From assembly GCF_000743945.1 (NCBI RefSeq), contig NZ_CP009238.1, positions 930,001 to 994,000 on the forward strand: a stretch of 64,000 nt of DNA, given 5' to 3'. This stretch comes from Basilea psittacipulmonis DSM 24701. GTDB lineage: Bacteria > Pseudomonadota > Gammaproteobacteria > Burkholderiales > Burkholderiaceae_B. Shown here piece after piece: positions 26,813-35,884 of the stretch (within the stretch, counting starts at the first letter, position 1; every line of letters begins with the position of its first letter). The translations under genes and the position numbers were made by a program. Below the pieces are notes generated by a model that saw only the letters and a list, made by a program, of their open reading frames with translations, was not told where the DNA came from and made no database searches.

Positions 26813-29388
26813 GATTTATATGGGTTAATGTTACTTAAAGCATCTAATACATCACGCTTAAAATCCAGTTGTGTTCTAGGATTATTAAGTGCCTGTCCAT
26901 TCAGGATAAAAACGTCTTCCACGCGATCACCTAATGTCATTACTTTGGCCATTTTAATCTCAATATGATATTTGGCAAAGTAATAACTCATGGTATAAAG
27001 CACGCCAGGCATATTGATACAGACTAAATCAAGACGCCAGTTGGCATTTTTTTCATCTGGACTAAGATCGATAGTGGGGACCAAAGGAAATGTTTTCAAC
27101 CGTCTATGTCTTTCGCCAAATGTAAAATCGGTACCAATAGCAGGTAATTGGGGGTTTAACAACTGTTCTTGTAGTTCGACCTCAATAATCGAGGCACAAG
27201 AACGAGCATCTTCTTTAATCTGGGGGCTGGTCACGAGAAAGCTATCCAATGCTTGCTGATTTGGGCAAGTATGGATTTTGGCTTCGAGAATATTGATTTT
27301 ACGTTTATAAAAATAAGCACAGATAATCTCAAATAAATTCTTTTTGTCGTGAGTATATACCATGATTTGCAAGGCATTGATCAAAGGCCGAGAACGAATG
27401 ATGGTGATATCATCCTTTTGCATATAGGGGTGTAAAATCCGCGTATGCCAAGCGATTTCATCTGAGGTATGTCTTAAAAAATAAGCGACATCCATGGCAT
27501 TCCAAAAAGTATCTCTGTCCTGTTTTAATATCCCCGATAACTCCACTTTGTGAGCCGCTTCTTGTTTTCTTTGGCTCAATACGCTTTGATTATCGTGAGA
27601 TTTACCGCCCATATAGGCTAAGGCAGTTTGATAGAGTTGGTTAATCTGCATGGATTTCCACTGAGTCATCACCTTGGGGCTGGTGCCTTGAATATCCGAA
27701 ATGGTTAATAAGTATAAAGCGGATAAGTGCTGTTCATCTTTGACTTTTTGAACAAAATGTTGAATGACCTCGGGATCCGATAAATCGCGTTTTTGGGCGG
27801 TGGCCGATAAGAATAAATGTTCTTTGACCAAAAAGACCATCAGTTCCGTTTCGGACTCGCTCAGGTAATGACTGCGTGCAAAATTCTCAGCATCAATCGC
27901 CCCTAATTCTGAGTGATCGCCACCACGTCCTTTGGCAATATCGTGAAAAAGGGCTGCTAAATACAGTAGCCAAGGGTGTTCAAAATTATTCATCACGGCA
28001 CTGGCAAACGGATCTTCTTGTGCATGTTCATCCATGGAATATCGTCTGAGATGGCGAATAACCTGAATGGTGTGTTGATCAACGGTATAAATATGGTAAT
28101 GATCGTGTTGTAGCATCCCCACAATCTTTTTAAACACTGGAAGATAGCGGGGCAGTACATCTAGCATAATCATGCGGCGTAGATTGTGCACAATGCCACG
28201 ATTTCGTTTAAAAATCTCGATAAACTGTTTTTTGTTGACAGGATTTTCTCTAAATTGTTTATTGATTTTTGAACCTGCTTTCCATATCGCTCGTGCTGTA
28301 TTGACATGAAGTTCTGAAATCTCAGGATGATCCGCCATGACAATAAATGTGCGTAAAATTTCCTCTGGTTTTTTGATAAATAAGTTTTGATCATAAATAT
28401 CTAAGCGACCAGAACGATTAAAAAAATGTTCATCGATGGGAATGCTTGTCTGGGTGGCATTAGGGTAGAAATAATCCTGAAAACTTTGCAATAAAAACCG
28501 CATGAGTTGATAGACAATTCTGGCTCCCCAGTAATAATTTCGCATGAGTATTTCACTGGGTCTTTTTTGATGTGAATCGCCTAATTTAAAAATTTCAGCT
28601 AATTGTGGTTGCCAGTCGTAAATAAGCCGATCTTCATTTTTTTTCGCCAATAAATGCAATGCTACTCGTAAGCGGATAAACTCATGTTCAACTTTTGTTA
28701 AGGTTTTTGCTTCATTCGCCAGCATAAGACCCGCTTGTATTAGTCCTTCCCAAGTGGAGCCTAACTTAGCCGCTTTTGCTAACCAATGTATCAGATGAAT
28801 ATCTCTTAATGCCCCTGGAGATTCTTTACAATTAGGCTCAATCACAAAAGGAGTATCGTTAAATCGTTGATAACGCTGTTGTAATTCTAGTTTTTTGGCC
28901 AGAAAAAAAGCACCCGCATCAAACTGTTGCCAAAACTGGGTGTTAAAGGTGTCATAGGGCGTTTTATCGCCTGCTAAAAAACGAATATCCAAAAAAGAAG
29001 TTTCTGTGGCAATGTCCTGATGGGCTTCTTCTAGGCATTGTGCGATGGTGCGAACGCTGTAACCAATTTTTAGCCCTAAATCCCAAAAAGCCGTCACCAA
29101 TCTTTCCAACTTTTCTGTATCTTGATCACTGATTTCATCGGGGGTGATGATCAGCAAATCCACATCAGAATAGGGAAACATTTGTTCGCGACCATATCCT
29201 CCTACGGCACATAAAGCGGTCTGAGGCGGTAAGGGATAGTGCTGAATAAATGCGTTAAGTAAATTATCGGTGGCACGAGAAAGTGATAAGATAAGACCAT
29301 TAGCATCTATTGAATTATTTCTATAGGATAGAATAACTTCCTCGCAATCAGCCTTATATTTGTCTTTTAACTTTATGATATTATTCAT
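26809..29388 (-). CDS. glnD: [Protein-PII] uridylyltransferase/uridylyl-removing enzyme
   Basis: GlnD senses glutamine and adds or removes UMP on PII signal proteins, setting the activity of glutamine synthetase and nitrogen genes. The 859 residues comprise the nucleotidyltransferase domain with GGYGREQMFPYSDVDLLI near residue 64, whose two Asp bind metal, a helical domain, an HD hydrolase domain with LAALFHDIAKGRGGDHSE near 475, and two C-terminal ACT domains. Length is typical (890 in E. coli). The 152-base AT-rich gap to map includes an ATAACTT/AAGTTAT inverted repeat at 29472-29486, a possible operator. Confidence 0.96.
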   Translation of the reverse strand: MNNIIKLKDKYKADCEEVILSYRNNSIDANGLILSLSRATDNLLNAFIQHYPLPPQTALCAVGGYGREQMFPYSDVDLLIITPDEISDQDTEKLERLVTAFWDLGLKIGYSVRTIAQCLEEAHQDIATETSFLDIRFLAGDKTPYDTFNTQFWQQFDAGAFFLAKKLELQQRYQRFNDTPFVIEPNCKESPGALRDIHLIHWLAKAAKLGSTWEGLIQAGLMLANEAKTLTKVEHEFIRLRVALHLLAKKNEDRLIYDWQPQLAEIFKLGDSHQKRPSEILMRNYYWGARIVYQLMRFLLQSFQDYFYPNATQTSIPIDEHFFNRSGRLDIYDQNLFIKKPEEILRTFIVMADHPEISELHVNTARAIWKAGSKINKQFRENPVNKKQFIEIFKRNRGIVHNLRRMIMLDVLPRYLPVFKKIVGMLQHDHYHIYTVDQHTIQVIRHLRRYSMDEHAQEDPFASAVMNNFEHPWLLYLAALFHDIAKGRGGDHSELGAIDAENFARSHYLSESETELMVFLVKEHLFLSATAQKRDLSDPEVIQHFVQKVKDEQHLSALYLLTISDIQGTSPKVMTQWKSMQINQLYQTALAYMGGKSHDNQSVLSQRKQEAAHKVELSGILKQDRDTFWNAMDVAYFLRHTSDEIAWHTRILHPYMQKDDITIIRSRPLINALQIMVYTHDKKNLFEIICAYFYKRKINILEAKIHTCPNQQALDSFLVTSPQIKEDARSCASIIEVELQEQLLNPQLPAIGTDFTFGERHRRLKTFPLVPTIDLSPDEKNANWRLDLVCINMPGVLYTMSYYFAKYHIEIKMAKVMTLGDRVEDVFILNGQALNNPRTQLDFKRDVLDALSNINPYKS

Positions 29389-29540
29389 ATTAACACCAAA
29401 AAAATCATCAAATCACTTTAACTTGTCACCATAACTTATTGAATATTAATAAAATTACCTAATACTTAAGCATAACTTTAAGTTATTTGTATAACCCATT
29501 GTTATGTATGGAATATTACCTTGCTAAAAAGCTTGTAAGG

Positions 29541-30353
29541 CTAAGTATTTGCAGATTTAACAAAACTCGGTGGCGGTGGGCAGTTCGGTGAAAGTGTTAA
29601 TACCTCGTAACCATCAGCCGTCACGCGTACGACATGTTCCCACTGGGCAGTCAAACTATGATCCTTGGTAACGACTGTCCAGCCATCACTTAAATGTTTA
29701 ATATCTTTTTTGCCTGCATTAATCATGGGTTCGATGGTAAAGGTAAGTCCTTCAAATAGCTTCATCCCAGTATTAGGTTTACCATAGTGAAGTATCTGGG
29801 GTTCATCGTGAAAAATCTTACCCACGCCGTGACCGCAATACTCGCGAACAACGGAAAAACCAGCATTCTGAGCATGTGTTTGAATCGCGTGTCCAATATC
29901 CCCTAAGGTAGCACCTGGGCGAACTTTTTCAATCCCTTTCCACATCGATTCGTAAGTAATATCAATCAGACGTTTAGCAAGTATGGATGGGGTGCCAACG
30001 GTAAACATGCGACTGGTATCCCCATACCAACCATCTTTAATAACCGTTACATCAATATTCAAAATGTCGCCGTTTTTAAGTTTCTTGTCATTTGGAATAC
30101 CATGACATACCACGTGATTAGGTGAAATACAAACACTTCCGGGGTAAGGAGGGAATTCTGGGCTCATTTGATAGCCAATAGTGGCTGATTTAGCGTGCAA
30201 TACCTCAGTGATATATTTCAAGCATAGCTGATCAAGCTCGTAAGTGGTCACACCTGCTTGTATAAAAGGTTCAATATAATCGAGTACACTGGCAGCAGCT
30301 TCGCAAGCAGCTTTCATTTTGGCAATATCTTGAGTTGTTTTTAAAATTTGCAT
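29541..30353 (-). CDS. map: Methionine aminopeptidase, type I
   Basis: Map removes the initiator methionine from nascent proteins. All five metal ligands can be placed in the 270 residues: D101 and D112 (NIDVTVIKDGWYGDTSR), H175 (CGHGVG), E208 (FTIEPMI) and E239 (WEHVV). Length is typical (264). It is divergent from rpsB, an arrangement common in proteobacteria, and its start is close to the rpsB promoter, so the two may compete. Confidence 0.97.
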   Translation of the reverse strand: MQILKTTQDIAKMKAACEAAASVLDYIEPFIQAGVTTYELDQLCLKYITEVLHAKSATIGYQMSPEFPPYPGSVCISPNHVVCHGIPNDKKLKNGDILNIDVTVIKDGWYGDTSRMFTVGTPSILAKRLIDITYESMWKGIEKVRPGATLGDIGHAIQTHAQNAGFSVVREYCGHGVGKIFHDEPQILHYGKPNTGMKLFEGLTFTIEPMINAGKKDIKHLSDGWTVVTKDHSLTAQWEHVVRVTADGYEVLTLSPNCPPPPSFVKSANT

Positions 30354-30358
30354 AGTAC

Positions 30359-30388
30359 TTGAACAAATAAGTTAAATAGGTGTATAAT
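30359..30388 (+). promoter_or_regulatory. Promoter of rpsB-tsf
   Basis: TTGAAC (30359-30364) and a consensus TATAAT (30383-30388) are 18 bases apart. Transcription would begin near 30395 and give a leader of about 140 bases before rpsB. Confidence 0.75.
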
Positions 30389-30395
30389 CAAAAGT

Positions 30396-30506
30396 CTTTG
30401 CTATTGATTTTAACATTTTCTTAGCAAAGAGAGTTATCTTTTTTAATATGTTTGGGTTTTTTCCTTAGGTGTTGGTGTTAAGGAATGCCAATTATCTAAA
30501 CCCAAA
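30396..30506 (+). promoter_or_regulatory. Structured rpsB leader, candidate S2 autoregulatory RNA
   Basis: The leader folds into two units. CTTTGCTA (30396-30403) pairs with TAGCAAAG (30422-30429). Then TTTGGGTTT (30451-30459) pairs with AAACCCAAA (30498-30506) and encloses TTCCTTA/TAAGGAA (30461-30467 with 30479-30485). Ribosomal protein S2 represses rpsB-tsf through the leader in other proteobacteria; that this RNA does the same is inference from position and structure. Confidence 0.55.
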
Positions 30507-30533
30507 AAAACGTAACCTTTGGAGTTATTTATT

Positions 30534-31310
30534 ATGTCACTAATGCGTGAATTATTGGAAGCAGGTGCTCACTTTGGTCACCAAACTCGTTACTGGAACC
30601 CAAAAATGGCTCAGTACATTTTCGGTCAACGTAACAAAATCCATATCATTAACCTAGAAAAAACAGTAGAAAAATTTATCGATGCTACGGATAAAATTCG
30701 TAAAATTGCTGCGGAAGGCGGTAATATTCTATTCGTAGATACAAAACGTGCCGCTCGCGACATCATCGCTCAAGAAGCAGCTCGTTGCGGTATGCCTTAT
30801 GTTAACAGCCGTTGGTTGGGCGGTATGATGACGAACTTTAAAACTGTAAAAAGTTCAATTAAACGCCTAAAAGACATGGAAGCAGCGGTTGAAAACGGTA
30901 CAGCTGACCAGTTGACTAAGAAAGAAGCTTTGTTGTTTAAACGCAATCTTGAAAAATTAAACAAATCTTTTGGTGGTATTAAGAACATGACTCGCTTACC
31001 AGAAGCGATCTTTGTTATCGACGTAGGCTACCACAAAATTGCGATCCAAGAAGCTCGTACATTAAAGATTAAAGTATTTGGCGTGGTGGATACTAACCAT
31101 AGCCCAGAGGGTATTGATTACGTGATTCCAGGTAACGATGACTCTGCAAAAGCAGTTGCTATTTACGCAAAAGGCGTTGCTGATGCGATTCTTGAAGGTC
31201 GTCAAGAGCGTCTAGATGGTACATTAAGCGAAATCAGTGCAAATGCTGACGAAGACGAAATCGCGGAAATGGACGCTGAAATCGTTACAGAAGATAATGC
31301 TCAAGAGTAA
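30534..31310 (+). CDS. rpsB: 30S ribosomal protein S2
   Basis: S2 binds the 30S subunit near the mRNA exit and is needed for S1 docking. The protein has 258 residues and starts [19 protein letters not shown]; the ATG at 30534 has GGAG ten bases upstream. An in-frame TTG at 30519 is rejected because the ribosome binding site lies within the added codons. [20 protein letters not shown] and [13 protein letters not shown] blocks are diagnostic. It has an acidic C-terminal tail and is followed after 19 bases by tsf. Confidence 0.97.
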   Translation: MSLMRELLEAGAHFGHQTRYWNPKMAQYIFGQRNKIHIINLEKTVEKFIDATDKIRKIAAEGGNILFVDTKRAARDIIAQEAARCGMPYVNSRWLGGMMTNFKTVKSSIKRLKDMEAAVENGTADQLTKKEALLFKRNLEKLNKSFGGIKNMTRLPEAIFVIDVGYHKIAIQEARTLKIKVFGVVDTNHSPEGIDYVIPGNDDSAKAVAIYAKGVADAILEGRQERLDGTLSEISANADEDEIAEMDAEIVTEDNAQE

Positions 31311-31329
31311 TTAATTAACGGAGAATAGG

Positions 31330-32208
31330 ATGGCTGCAATTACTGCTGCATTGGTAAAAGAACTGCGTGAAAAAACTGACGCTCCTATGATGGAGTGTAA
31401 GAAAGCTTTAACAGAAGCTGAGGGTAACTTAGAACGTGCTGAAGAGATTCTTCGTGTCAAACTAGGTAACAAGGCTAGTAAAGCTGCCACTCGTATTACT
31501 GCTGAAGGTCTAATTGGCTTGTTCATTTCTGATGATAACAAAACAGGTGCTATCATCGAAGTTAACTGCGAAACAGACTTTGTAGCGAAAAACGACGAGT
31601 TTGTGAACTTTGTAAACAGCTTGGCAAAACTAGTAGCTGAGAAAAACCCTGCTGACGTTGAAGCATTGGCTCAGTTGCCATTAGCTGATGGTACAGTAGA
31701 ATCTGTACGTTCAGAGTTGGTTGGAAAAATTGGTGAAAACATGACGATTCGTCGTTTCCAACGTTTCCACACTGACCAACAATTAGCTAGCTATGTTCAC
31801 GGTGGTCGTATTGGTGTATTAGTGGACTTCTCAGGTGCACCAGAAGTAGGTAAAGATTTGGCGATGCACATCGCTGCTACGAAACCTAAAGCATTAACAG
31901 CTGAGGGCGTGTCTGCTGAGGACGTGGCTCGTGAACGTTCAGTTGCTGAACAAAAAGCAGCTGAATCAGGTAAACCTGCTGATATCGTTGCTAAGATGGT
32001 TGAAGGCTCAATCGCTAAATTCCTAAAAGAAGTGACTTTATTGGCTCAACCATTCGTTAAAGATCCTAACGTTAGCGTTGAACAAATGCTTAAATCAAAT
32101 AAAGCGAGCATCTCTGCATTTGCTTTATTCGTAGTAGGCGAAGGTATTGAAAAACGTACATTAGACTTTGCTGCTGAAGTGGCTGCTGCCGCTGCAGGCA
32201 ATAACTAA
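31330..32208 (+). CDS. tsf: Elongation factor Ts
   Basis: EF-Ts is the nucleotide-exchange factor of EF-Tu. The 292-residue protein has an N-terminal UBA-like domain ([19 protein letters not shown]), the EF-Tu contact motif with TDFVAKND near residue 80, and the MHIAA block of the core. It is co-transcribed with rpsB and ends in front of a strong terminator. Length is typical (283 in E. coli). Confidence 0.97.
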   Translation: MAAITAALVKELREKTDAPMMECKKALTEAEGNLERAEEILRVKLGNKASKAATRITAEGLIGLFISDDNKTGAIIEVNCETDFVAKNDEFVNFVNSLAKLVAEKNPADVEALAQLPLADGTVESVRSELVGKIGENMTIRRFQRFHTDQQLASYVHGGRIGVLVDFSGAPEVGKDLAMHIAATKPKALTAEGVSAEDVARERSVAEQKAAESGKPADIVAKMVEGSIAKFLKEVTLLAQPFVKDPNVSVEQMLKSNKASISAFALFVVGEGIEKRTLDFAAEVAAAAAGNN

Positions 32209-32222
32209 TCGTTCGTTTTAGT

Positions 32223-32256
32223 AAAAACCCGACAATAAACTGTCGGGTTTTTTTTA
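32223..32256 (+). terminator. Strong terminator after tsf
   Basis: AAAACCCGACA (32224-32234) pairs with TGTCGGGTTTT (32241-32251) over 11 base pairs with a six-base loop, and the run of T continues to 32255. It closes rpsB-tsf. Confidence 0.93.
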
Positions 32257-32294
32257 TGAGCGCTAACCTGAAACGGTTATTAAATCATCAAAAG

Positions 32295-32757
32295 ATCATC
32301 GAGCGTAAGATCGCTGAAAATAGAGAATCACCGAAAGAACATCAAGCCTTAGATCACTAAAAACAGAGGATCAGAAAAGACCCTCAAGCGTAAGATCACT
32401 GAAATCCAATAATACTCAAAGGACCATCGAGTGTAAGATGGCTGAAAATAGAGAATCATCAAAAGATCATCGAGTGTAAGATCGCTGAAAATAGAGGGTC
32501 ACAAAAGACTATCAAGGGCAAGATCGCTGAAATCCAAGAATACTCAAAGGACCATCGAGTGCAAGATGCCTGAAAATAGTGAATCACCGAAAGAACATCA
32601 AGCCTTAGATCACTAAAAACAGAGGATCAGAAAAGACCATCAAACGTAAGATCGTTGAAAATAGAGAATCACCAAAGACAATCGAGCGTAAGATGGCTGA
32701 AAATAGACGATTACCAAAGATCATCAATCCTTTGATCACCAAAAACAGAAGTAAATA
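32295..32757. repeat. Array of eleven degenerate 42-43 bp tandem repeats
   Basis: Units begin at 32295, 32338, 32380, 32423, 32466, 32508, 32551, 32594, 32636, 32678 and 32720; the last is partial. The consensus begins ATCATCGAGCGTAAGATCGC and continues TGAAAATAGAGAATCACCGAAAG. A higher-order pattern is visible: units 1-2 recur almost exactly as 7-8, and the junction of 3-4 as 6-7, so blocks were duplicated after single units. The array fills the gap between the tsf terminator and the pyrH promoter. It has no unique spacers and no supported gene. The function is unknown. Confidence 0.88.
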
Positions 32758-32875
32758 ATTAAAAAGGGTAATGATCTCGCTGCATGCAGAATATTCAGCG
32801 ATTCGTTTAAGGCCACACAACATACCAATATGAACCAAACATCCTATTTATCTTATCTGGGATGTGCTTGGGCTA

Positions 32876-32905
32876 TTGTTTTATGGGGGCTAAGCTTGTT
32901 AAAAT
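32876..32905 (+). promoter_or_regulatory. Probable pyrH promoter
   Basis: TTGTTT (32876-32881) and TAAAAT (32900-32905) are 18 bases apart, 33 bases before pyrH. It would restart transcription after the tsf terminator and drive the long pyrH-to-rnhB run. Confidence 0.55.
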
Positions 32906-32938
32906 AGACGGAATTTTATTTACCCTCTTGGAACGAAA

Positions 32939-33655
32939 ATGTCTGAACCAAAATTTAAACGTGTACTTTTAAAACTATCTGGCGAAGCACTTATGGGCGA
33001 TGATCAGTTTGGTATCAATCGCTCAACGATTATTCGTATGACGGAAGAGATTGCTGAGATCGCAAAAATCGGAGTGGAATTAGCCATAGTTATTGGCGGC
33101 GGTAATATTTTTAGAGGTGTTGCTCCAGGTGCCCAAGGTATGGACCGTGCCACGGCTGATTATATGGGGATGATGGCAACCGTCATGAATTCGCTAGCAC
33201 TTCAGGATGCTTTGAAACATCATGGGGTAGAGTCGCGTGTTCAATCTGCCTTAAATCTTGATCAGGTAGTAGAGCCTTATATTCGTTTGAAATCTTTGCA
33301 TTATTTAGATGAAAAACGTACGGTAATCTTCGCCGGTGGTACTGGTAATCCGTTTTTTACCACGGATACGGCCGCAGCGTTAAGAGGTGCTGAGATAGGG
33401 GCTGAAGTTGTATTAAAAGCCACGAAAGTTGATGGTATTTACAGCAGCGACCCTAATAAAGATCCTAATGCGACGCTTTATCACAAAATCAGTTTTGATG
33501 AGTGCATTAGTCGTCGTTTAGAAGTGATGGATGCCACGGCGTTTGCCTTATGTCGTGATCAGAAGTTACCCATTCAAGTCTTCTCAATTAATAAGCCAGG
33601 TGCCTTAAAACGTGTTATTATGGGCGAACAAGAGGGTACTTTGGTACATATTTAA
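32939..33655 (+). CDS. pyrH: Uridylate kinase
   Basis: PyrH phosphorylates UMP to UDP with ATP and is hexameric and GTP-regulated in most bacteria. The 238 residues show the amino-acid-kinase fold motifs KLSGEALMG near residue 12, [10 protein letters not shown] near 52 and [20 protein letters not shown] near 137, all typical. GGAACG precedes the ATG. frr follows 24 bases downstream as in nearly all bacteria. Confidence 0.97.
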   Translation: MSEPKFKRVLLKLSGEALMGDDQFGINRSTIIRMTEEIAEIAKIGVELAIVIGGGNIFRGVAPGAQGMDRATADYMGMMATVMNSLALQDALKHHGVESRVQSALNLDQVVEPYIRLKSLHYLDEKRTVIFAGGTGNPFFTTDTAAALRGAEIGAEVVLKATKVDGIYSSDPNKDPNATLYHKISFDECISRRLEVMDATAFALCRDQKLPIQVFSINKPGALKRVIMGEQEGTLVHI

Positions 33656-33679
33656 TAGAAAATATAGAAAAGGGAATAT

Positions 33680-34240
33680 ATGAGTTTGTCAACTATCTTA
33701 AAAGAAACCGAACAGCGTATGAAAAAATCGATTGAAGCGCTGAAAACCAATCTTTCTAAAATCCGCACAGGACGTGCACATGCAGGCATTTTGGATCATG
33801 TACAAGTCGAGTATTATGGTTCTTTGGTGCCCGTTAGCCAAGTGGCTGCTGTTAACGTCGCAGACGCACGAACATTAACGGTTCAACCTTGGGAAAAGGG
33901 CATGGGTGCGGTGATTGAAAAGGCGATTCGTGAATCAGACCTAGGTTTGAATCCCGTAACAGCAGGCGATAGTATTCGTGTCCCGATGCCAGCTTTGACA
34001 GAAGAGCGTCGTAGAGACCTCACAAAAGTAGTCAGAAGCGAAGGGGAAGATGCGAAAATTGCTGTACGTAATCTAAGACGTGATGCGAACGACGATTTGA
34101 AAAAATTAGTAAAAGACAAGGAAATCTCTGAGGATGATGAACGTCGCGGTCAAGGCGATGTCCAAAAACTTACCGATAAATTTGTGGCGGAAATTGATAC
34201 ATTAGTGGCTCAGAAAGAATCTGAGATCATGACGATTTAA
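33680..34240 (+). CDS. frr: Ribosome recycling factor
   Basis: RRF works with EF-G to split the post-termination ribosome. The 186-residue length is typical (185). The family blocks [21 protein letters not shown] (key residues RTGRA near 30), PWEKG and [14 protein letters not shown] are present. An AAGGGAATAT sequence precedes the ATG. uppS starts four bases after its stop. Confidence 0.97.
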   Translation: MSLSTILKETEQRMKKSIEALKTNLSKIRTGRAHAGILDHVQVEYYGSLVPVSQVAAVNVADARTLTVQPWEKGMGAVIEKAIRESDLGLNPVTAGDSIRVPMPALTEERRRDLTKVVRSEGEDAKIAVRNLRRDANDDLKKLVKDKEISEDDERRGQGDVQKLTDKFVAEIDTLVAQKESEIMTI

Positions 34241-34244
34241 TCAT

Positions 34245-34994
34245 ATGTATCAACAAAGTTCCACTTTGGTGATTCCTAATCATACAGAAAAGCCCAATCA
34301 CATTGCCATTATTATGGATGGCAATGGAAGATGGGCAAAACAGCGTATGATGCCTCGAAATTTAGGACATATTTACGGCACCCGTGCGGTACGCCGAGCC
34401 GTTAAATACTGTCTGAAACATCAGATTCCGTATCTCACTTTATTTGCGTTTAGTTCAGAAAACTGGCGAAGACCTAAAGACGAGGTATCTTTACTGATGA
34501 ATCTTTTTATTCGTTCACTAAAACGTGAGGTCCAAAAACTGAAAGCTCATGGTGTGCGATTAAAAGTGGTTGGAAAATTAAGTGATTTTTCTCAAGAATT
34601 ACAACGAGAAATACACTACGCAGAAACCGAAACTGCTTGTAATGACAAGCTGGTATTAACGATTTGTGCGAATTATGGTGGCCGATGGGATATTTTAGAG
34701 GCAATCAAAAAAATGATGAATGAATATCCTAATCTGGCTGCAGAAGAATTACATGAGTCTCATTTATCGGCTCATTTGAGTATGTCTTGGGCCCCAGAAC
34801 CTGATTTACTCATTCGAACTGGGGGAGAGAGTCGTTTGTCTAATTTTTTAATTTGGCAACTGGCTTATACCGAATTGTATTTTACTGACAAGTATTGGCC
34901 TGAGATGAATGATCAGGAGTTTGATAAAGCTTGTCAGTGGTATGCCCAAAGAGAGCGAAGATTCGGTCGTACCAGCGATCAACTAAAAGGTTAA
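34245..34994 (+). CDS. uppS: Undecaprenyl diphosphate synthase
   Basis: UppS condenses isopentenyl diphosphate onto farnesyl diphosphate to make the C55 lipid carrier for peptidoglycan and O-antigen. The 249 residues include the cis-prenyltransferase motifs [13 protein letters not shown] near residue 22 (catalytic Asp in MDG), [14 protein letters not shown] near 65 and the C-terminal [15 protein letters not shown] and YTELYF blocks. It sits tightly between frr and cdsA. Confidence 0.96.
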   Translation: MYQQSSTLVIPNHTEKPNHIAIIMDGNGRWAKQRMMPRNLGHIYGTRAVRRAVKYCLKHQIPYLTLFAFSSENWRRPKDEVSLLMNLFIRSLKREVQKLKAHGVRLKVVGKLSDFSQELQREIHYAETETACNDKLVLTICANYGGRWDILEAIKKMMNEYPNLAAEELHESHLSAHLSMSWAPEPDLLIRTGGESRLSNFLIWQLAYTELYFTDKYWPEMNDQEFDKACQWYAQRERRFGRTSDQLKG

Positions 34995-34998
34995 AAAG

Positions 34999-35883
34999 AT
35001 GCTTTTAAAGAGAATAATTACCGCTGTTGTTTTATTTGTTATTTTGCTGATAACGACCTTATCGAATAATCCTGTTTATTTTGGCCTGTTTTCGGCTTTG
35101 TTGGCCTCGCTTTGTGTGTGGGAAATGTTACGCATGATTTACACTCCTAATGCCAACAAGTATCTAAATTTGATGGTGTATTATGCGGTGCCAGCAGCGA
35201 TTTACGGTTTGTTTTGTCTTATGATGACGCACCCCGCATGGATCGAAGCGGTATTAGGAGGATTTTTCTATTTGAATATTCTATTAGCGTTTTCGTGGTT
35301 AATTATTGCTCCCATGATTATGATCGCTAGAGAAAAAGCCTTACCAAAACTTAGCGTCCAACTTTTCATTGGTATATTCTGCATTTTAAGCATGATCTCA
35401 ACTTGGATGACCGTATATACGTCTTACACCTTTGGCAAAAATGCAGGCATTCTCTTTCTTATCTCGTGGATGGCAATTGTCTGGGCTGCGGATATTATGG
35501 CTTATTTTGGCGGAAAATATTTCGGTGGCAGAAAGTTGGTCGTCTCTATTAGCCCTGGGAAAACCTTATCAGGTGCTTTGTGCGGTATTGCGGCAGGGGT
35601 ATTTTGGACATGTTTATCCGTTGCGTTTAACGGTTCATTTGGACATGCATTATATGCGAATCCTTACAGTTTAGATTGGTCAGCCCCCATTATTGCGGGT
35701 TTGGTGATCTCTGTCTTGTCCATCGTGGGCGATTTATTTGAATCCATGATTAAACGTTATGTGGGCGTAAAAGATTCCAGTCAATTATTGCCAGGACATG
35801 GCGGTGTATGGGATAGAATGGACTCACTGCTAGCGATTGCACCAGTCATCTATATTTTTTGGTATTTAAGTGGCCTACAATAA
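34999..35883 (+). CDS. cdsA: Phosphatidate cytidylyltransferase
   Basis: CdsA makes CDP-diacylglycerol from phosphatidic acid and CTP in the inner membrane. The 294-residue protein has about eight hydrophobic segments and the C-terminal signature SMIKRYVGVKDSSQLLPGHG followed by GGVWDRMDSL. The first residues form a membrane helix. It begins four bases after uppS and ends one base before dxr. Confidence 0.95.
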   Translation: MLLKRIITAVVLFVILLITTLSNNPVYFGLFSALLASLCVWEMLRMIYTPNANKYLNLMVYYAVPAAIYGLFCLMMTHPAWIEAVLGGFFYLNILLAFSWLIIAPMIMIAREKALPKLSVQLFIGIFCILSMISTWMTVYTSYTFGKNAGILFLISWMAIVWAADIMAYFGGKYFGGRKLVVSISPGKTLSGALCGIAAGVFWTCLSVAFNGSFGHALYANPYSLDWSAPIIAGLVISVLSIVGDLFESMIKRYVGVKDSSQLLPGHGGVWDRMDSLLAIAPVIYIFWYLSGLQ

Positions 35884-35884
35884 T

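Noticed and set aside
30519..30533. Longer S2 start at TTG
   Set aside because: The ribosome binding site GGAG lies inside the added codons, and S2 proteins start at the MSLMRE-type position.
32295..32757. CRISPR array
   Set aside because: The whole 42-43 bp unit is repeated; there are no unique spacers of constant size and no cas genes in the window.
32605..32838. 77-residue minus-strand reading frame
   Set aside because: It is made of translated repeat units, has no ribosome binding site and lies across the repeat array.
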